DNA from: Tamarix chinensis | Lineage: Eukaryota; Streptophyta; Magnoliopsida; Caryophyllales; Tamaricaceae | NCBI GenBank assembly: GCA_030549775.1 | Contig: CM060175.1 | Span: 2,976,564 to 3,040,563, forward strand | DNA length: 64,000 bases | Direction: 5' to 3' | In this document: positions 59,504 through 64,000 of the stretch, piece after piece | Layout: every line of letters begins with the position of its first letter | Numbering within the stretch: the stretch's first letter is position 1 | Notes under the pieces: model-generated | The model's database searches: none | Told to the model about the DNA's origin: nothing | What the model saw: only the letters and a program-made list of their open reading frames with translations | Translations under genes and position numbers: made by a program

Positions 59504-59583
59504 ATCATGGTAACACCCAGTAATTTAGTAATTAATACTTTCACAAAAATAAAAAATTTAACAAGTAAATTGGAGGTGCTACA

Positions 59584-60519
59584 ATCATGGCTATGAAGGT
59601 TTTACAAACTTTGGTGGCAATGGTGATGATGAATAATTCAAAGATAATCATCATTCTACTTATAACATTGCTAAATGGATTAAGGATCATAGTCAATATT
59701 TGAAACCACGTTGGGTGCTTTGTATTCCATTTGAATCATTGAAGAAATAGAAGTTAGCAATGAAAATAAAACACCATGAACTTCAAAAGAACTACAATGA
59801 GGTATTAGTTTTCAACCTATATATGATTAGTCTTTCAAAGTTTTTTGGCCTTATATACAAGATGATTGGTAATGGGGGCATATATTTCACCAACTTGATA
59901 GGCATGCAATTTTGTTAGCCAACAATTAACTACAATCTTCTAATAATAGTGAGGCTATGATATAATAGTATCATAGAGATATCCACACATATATAACGAT
60001 GTGTGTGTTATATAGGTTATTAATTATTCCCATAATGAATCATGTGGCTCTACTTGCATAATCATTCATGTAAATTCTATAGGATATTGATAACTGGGTA
60101 ATAATGCCCATTGATCTAGAATACATTCCTATGCTAGAGATGAAACTAAAAGCACTTTAGGAAAACAAAACATGCACTACTAATGAAATGTTTAGGGTAA
60201 TAGTTTATAATTAGGCTATATATAGTAATGGTAATATTCTATTGTATGAATTAATAATTTATTTTTTCAATGTGTAGGCATGAGGTAGCATTTAATAGTG
60301 ATAATTTAAAAGATAAGACATTAATTTTTTTTAAGCACCATCAAATCTCAATTGATATCTTCTTTGCTAAAGGCATAAAAATAAATTAGTTTATAATTAA
60401 GAAAATAATATATTTTGTTAAGAAAATGTTAATTTATGCGCTTCTTTCATATCAATTTTTTGTATCATTGTGTTATAAGGGGCAATGGATGATCCTTGTG
60501 GCTGACCAAGATGATAAAG
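59584..60519 (+). other. Pre-insertion host DNA, right part
   Basis: Starts with the right ATCAT duplication. Broken open stretches are present (for example around 59640-59760 and 59830-60120) but no family is recognised. It ends where Gypsy-2 begins. It could be an old transposon body; continuity with 39611-40302 is implied by the two duplications. Confidence 0.4.
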
Positions 60520-61324
60520 TGATGTAGGAGCATCTTACGCTTATTCTAATGAATGTCAAGAATTAATATATTTAGAGATGGAACCAATCATTCTTGAGAA
60601 TCTTACTTGTACTAATAGTTTCTTAAGTGATTCTTATAGGTATTTTATATGTTTAAAAGAATAATAATTCATCAAAGATATCTGTTATATAAGACAAGGG
60701 TTACAAAATTATGTAAAAGACTAAGCTACAAGACACAAGACTTGGTTACATGATTCTTACATGTGTTTCATGGCTAGGGTTTTTTTAGCTTTTTTTTTAT
60801 ATGTACACTTATTAATATCTTGTATTTGTATATGATAATAGTGATACTTATTATGTATGTTATAGAGTTTGTTTGTATATTTTTACACATCACTAACTAG
60901 TTTAACCTACTAGTATAGGTTAAGTCATCTTAGACATTAGTATAGTGTTATGAACGAGTTAATACTGGTTGGTCATGACTATATTAGTAATAACATAAAG
61001 AATATATTATTTATTAAAGGATATAAATACACGCCCTTACAATTATCGCTTCTACATAATAATTGAAGTTGAGTAAAAGTCATAAGAATTTTCAAAATTC
61101 TCCCTTCTTCTACAAGTGAGTTTATCTTGAAATTTAAAGTTATTCTACAAAGAAAACTATGTGATTTATCCTTATAATTAGTGTGTCCTTGTTGAATATA
61201 CTAATCCAACATTAAAGAGCATCAAAATCCTATCATTCAAACCAAGGAACATCTTCGATGATATATATGAATACAAGATAAGATCTTACCAAGTGTGTGC
61301 TTGATTTCAAAATCAACATCCACA
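60520..61324 (+). repeat. 5' LTR of Gypsy-2 (805 bp)
   Basis: Starts TGATGTAGGAGCATCTTACG, matching TGACGTAGGAGCATCTCC at 542, and ends CATCCACA seven bases before the primer-binding site. A TATA box (TATAAATA, 61022-61029) is present. Length agrees with the 786-bp Gypsy-1 3' LTR. Confidence 0.8.
61022..61029 (+). promoter_or_regulatory. TATA box in the Gypsy-2 LTR
   Basis: AAAGGATATAAATACACGCC, about 300 nt before the LTR end, the expected place for the U3 promoter. Confidence 0.6.
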
Positions 61325-61331
61325 TATTTTT

Positions 61332-61349
61332 TGGTATCAAAGCTAGGTT
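61332..61349 (+). other. Primer-binding site of Gypsy-2
   Basis: TGGTATCAAAGCTAGGTT, close to the canonical initiator tRNA-Met site TGGTATCAGAGC. The leader 61350-62320 that follows shows no gene. Confidence 0.88.
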
Positions 61350-62329
61350 ATCTTTTCATATTGAATTTCCAAAATTGGAAGTAGCTTCATCCCCCCATAC
61401 CAAAGAGACCAAATGCACCACAACTAGCCATATAACCAAGTTCTTGATAATTTCTGATAGAGCTCATTAAGTGTTGATTGTAACTCTTAAAATCTTGTGT
61501 CCATGATTGTGTCTAGATTTGAATGAGTGTTAAGATAACTAAGTTAGGTTTTTTTTAATCTTTAAACAAATTTGGAATTTTTTCATGAAAAACTAACCAA
61601 AAATATATCAATATACAATTGTATTCATGGGGAAAACAGAATTATTCTAGTGTGTGAGTTTGTGTTTGGTTCGTCTTTATATTTTCCTTTTTTTGGTAAG
61701 GTTTTTTCTAGTGTGATTTTACACCTGATTAAGCCTAATAATTTCATGATAATTACTTAATTATGGTAACCAAATTAGGAGAGGAAAACCTATTAAACGT
61801 AAACTAATAATTACGGCATGATAAATGTTTGAAACGAGAAGATTTGTGTTGATTGTGTGCCTTCGTATTATTCTACCTTAAACCATGTTTAGTTCAAAAT
61901 TTAGATAGGTTATTTTGAGATTTTTCTATGTTCATTGAATTTAGAATAATGTGTCAATATTAATCTAGACATACGACACAATATGACATAGAGAACACAC
62001 ATGAACTCTTGAAGTAGCATCAGGTATCCTAGAGTTGATTTTGTTGATTTCTGTCTCAATAATTTAACAAGAAATGTGATGGATGTGAAAACCAAATGGT
62101 TTTTGTGTTATATTTGATTGATAATATTGTGATTATATTGTTAGAGTCAAAATATATGTCAAGAATCCACTAAAGGCCGATATATTAGCAAGTGAAGTTT
62201 GGGTTTCTTATCAAATCCTAGAGACATTAACTACTTGTTTGAGTGTGTTTGTGTAAGCTTATATGATTAGTGGAGGAACATACTTTCAAGTTACTGTCAA
62301 ATCAATCCAAGAGCCCTAAACCAATCTAT

Positions 62330-63340
62330 ATGCAATCAATACTCAACTAAAACAACTTCCTTCCATGCAAAATCAATTGCAAAGGATGGAGTCCTAATTT
62401 GTTGAGCAAGATTTAGTCCACAATGACTAAGAACAAGGAGGGTTCCATAGACGCCTAATAGGAAGTGCAGTAAGGAAAACCAATATAGAAAAATTAATAC
62501 ATCAAAAATCTTGTGTAGACTATGAAGAGGAATCATAAGGAAGTGGGATTCACCGAGCATTTAATGACCATCAACAGAGACATCATAATAAAGATGATAA
62601 AGGTATTAAACTTGATCAATCTAGTTTTGATCGTAATATTTATGTTGAATTATTTATTGTGTGGTTAAATGAAGTAGAGAGGATATATTTGAATTCAAGG
62701 ATTATCATGATGATCAAAAATGTAAACAAGCTACTCTTAAGTTTAGGAATTTTGCTAGGATATGATATGATAACTTGAAAAGGACTAGATAAAGGAAAGG
62801 AAAATCTAAAATCAAGTCTTGGGATAAGATTAAGAAATAATTTAGAAATAAATTTGGACCTAAGAAGTATGAGCAAGGTAGATATATCAAATTAGCTGCA
62901 AAGTATGGGTTGGATATCTCAAGATCCACATATGTTGAGCGAAAGCAAGGTACTACTCAATAAGATAAAGGTATATCCAAGGTCAATGATGTCTCTAGAA
63001 ACTAGTGCTTTGAATTTTAGGGATATGGAAACATTGCTATAAAATGTTCCAACCAAAGAGTTTTGTTCATACAAGAGATTAAAGCTATGGAGGCTTATGA
63101 TGAAGACTTTGAGTTCAAGACAAGTTAATTGATTCTAAGTTAATCCTAGGATGATATCAATTCTTGTTGTGTGCTAAAAATATTTCTTAAACTTTAAGCT
63201 AATGAGCAACCTAACCAATGAGATAAGATATTCAATACTAAAGGAAAAGTGGAAGACATAGCTTGTTGAGGTATCATTGATATTTCATCATGCACAAATG
63301 TGGTCAATGAGAAGATGGTGAAGGAGCTCATATTAGATAT
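62330..63340 (+). pseudogene. Gypsy-2 gag fragment
   Basis: Aligns with 6230-7430 of Gypsy-1: CAATTGCAAAGGATGGAGTC at about 62370 matches 6283-6302, then GGTATTAAACTTGATC and ACTTGAAAAGGACTAG blocks. A degenerate zinc-knuckle region lies near 63005-63060 and the start of the protease region near 63260-63340. Many stops; non-functional. Confidence 0.75.
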
Positions 63341-63370
63341 GAGACCACATCCAAAGCCTCAATCTATCCA

Positions 63371-64000
63371 CACTTGTGGTTTGTATAGATTTGTTGGCTA
63401 TAAATAGCCCTAATTTCCTCTTATATCCACCTTTCTTTTAGCTACTGAAATACGTTAACTATCTAGAATTTACCTTCTCCCTCTTTACTTTGAGCTTTGA
63501 ATTCAAATTCTTTTGCTCTTTTTATCCTTTCTCTAGCTTCCTCTTGTTTTAATTTTTAATCAAGAAAGTGTTAGATTTAGAAAAAAGGTTGAGTGTTCAG
63601 CTAAATTACCCTATGTTTTTCCTTTGGGTGTGGTATTCTCATTCTTCTCTTCCTATTTTAAGTTCAGATTTATAAAATATATTCATAGATTTATATGTTA
63701 AACTTATTGTTTTTAAGGTTTTGGAACTTGTGGATTTCATAGGTTGAGCGTTTTTATTTAAGGAAAGTTTTGCTTGCATCAAGTATGTTATTCTTACATC
63801 TAAAATGCGTTATGAATAAACTTATATTTTATGGAAATATTTAAGTTTGATGATATATGTTGGCATGAGCATATAGATTACTAAGACTATATTGAATGGC
63901 TAGACTAGGCATTTTGAGTGGAAAGCATGAATCTTAAGGAAATACTAGATTATGATGATTAATGGTGAAATATACAACTCATGTAAAATGTGTTATGTGA
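63371..64000 (+). mobile_element. LTR-T copy A6 fragment (runs out of window)
   Basis: Reverse complement of about 14000-14607 of B1. It starts within the upstream part, has a TATA box (TATAAATAG, 63399-63407) in the same GTTGGC context, a pyrimidine-rich leader (63408-63540), TTGGGTGTGGT (about 63625) and AAGTTTTGCTTGCATCAA (about 63765). It truncates Gypsy-2. Confidence 0.7.

Larger units (their letters stand above)
52684..59583 (+). mobile_element. LTR-T copy A5, with perfect TSD ATCAT and one nested antisense copy
   Basis: ATCAT stands at 52679-52683 and 59584-59588. The unit starts TGTAATACCCCCATTTCCAA and ends GGAGGTGCTACA. Its own sequence is 52684-53188 plus 56735-59583 (about 3.35 kb). 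A TATA-like GGTATAAATTTT lies at about 52980, 15-20 nt before the pyrimidine-rich leader starts. The slot repeats lie at about 58440-58920 and the subterminal hairpin at 59462-59503. With a perfect 5-bp duplication and TG...CA ends, it behaves as a solo LTR. No internal domain is attached. Confidence 0.85.
60520..63370 (+). mobile_element. Gypsy-2, second copy of the Gypsy-1 family, truncated after gag
   Basis: 5' LTR, primer-binding site, leader and gag align with Gypsy-1. The element stops at about 63370, where an LTR-T unit begins, so protease to integrase and the 3' LTR are not in the window or are lost. Divergence from Gypsy-1 is clearly higher than between the two Gypsy-1 LTRs. Confidence 0.8.

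Overview
The window looks like nuclear DNA from a flowering plant with a retrotransposon-rich, AT-rich genome. The evidence is one intact plant-type pentatricopeptide-repeat (PPR-SMR) gene, decayed plant L1-type LINEs and Ty3/gypsy elements, and many nested LTR-like repeats. I cannot name the species. The PPR gene (minus strand, 27347-29971) is the only intact protein gene I can support. Its first non-coding exon and probable 5'-UTR intron extend to about 31.8 kb.

Layout. 1-11407: a repeat copy (A1) interrupted by a complete but decayed Ty3/gypsy element (542-11407), whose 5' LTR is itself split by an L1-type LINE (about 991-5040). 11408-23922: more of A1, with opposite-strand copies of the same repeat superfamily set into it, ending in a 7-kb head-to-head pair (15685-22737). 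23930-26885: a decayed minus-strand LINE. 27-31.8 kb: the PPR gene; its 5' intron holds a hAT-like MITE with a perfect 8-bp target duplication. 31.8-37.7 kb: AT-rich intergenic DNA with a second small DNA element (34598-34927, 9-bp duplication) and a 106-bp perfect palindrome. 37.7-59.6 kb: a stack of long LTR-like units with TGTAACACC-type ends. Two units have perfect 5-bp target duplications (GGTTG around 40308-52622, ATCAT around 52684-59583), and between them they hold three antisense copies of the superfamily. 59.6-64 kb: a sliver of pre-insertion DNA, a second truncated copy of the 0.5-11.4 kb gypsy family, and another long-LTR fragment.

The most unusual material is the long-LTR superfamily (called LTR-T here). 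At least ten copies share: (i) TGTAAYACC starts and GGTRTTACA-like ends; (ii) a 42-50-nt hairpin about 70-135 nt from the same terminus; (iii) a pyrimidine-rich leader, preceded in some copies by a TATA box; and (iv) a slot holding a different tandem repeat in each subfamily. In three copies the slot holds an array of small hairpins. Antisense copies repeatedly lie in or near the leader of a sense copy. No gag-pol belonging to this superfamily is visible here. All alignments were made by eye; no database search was run.
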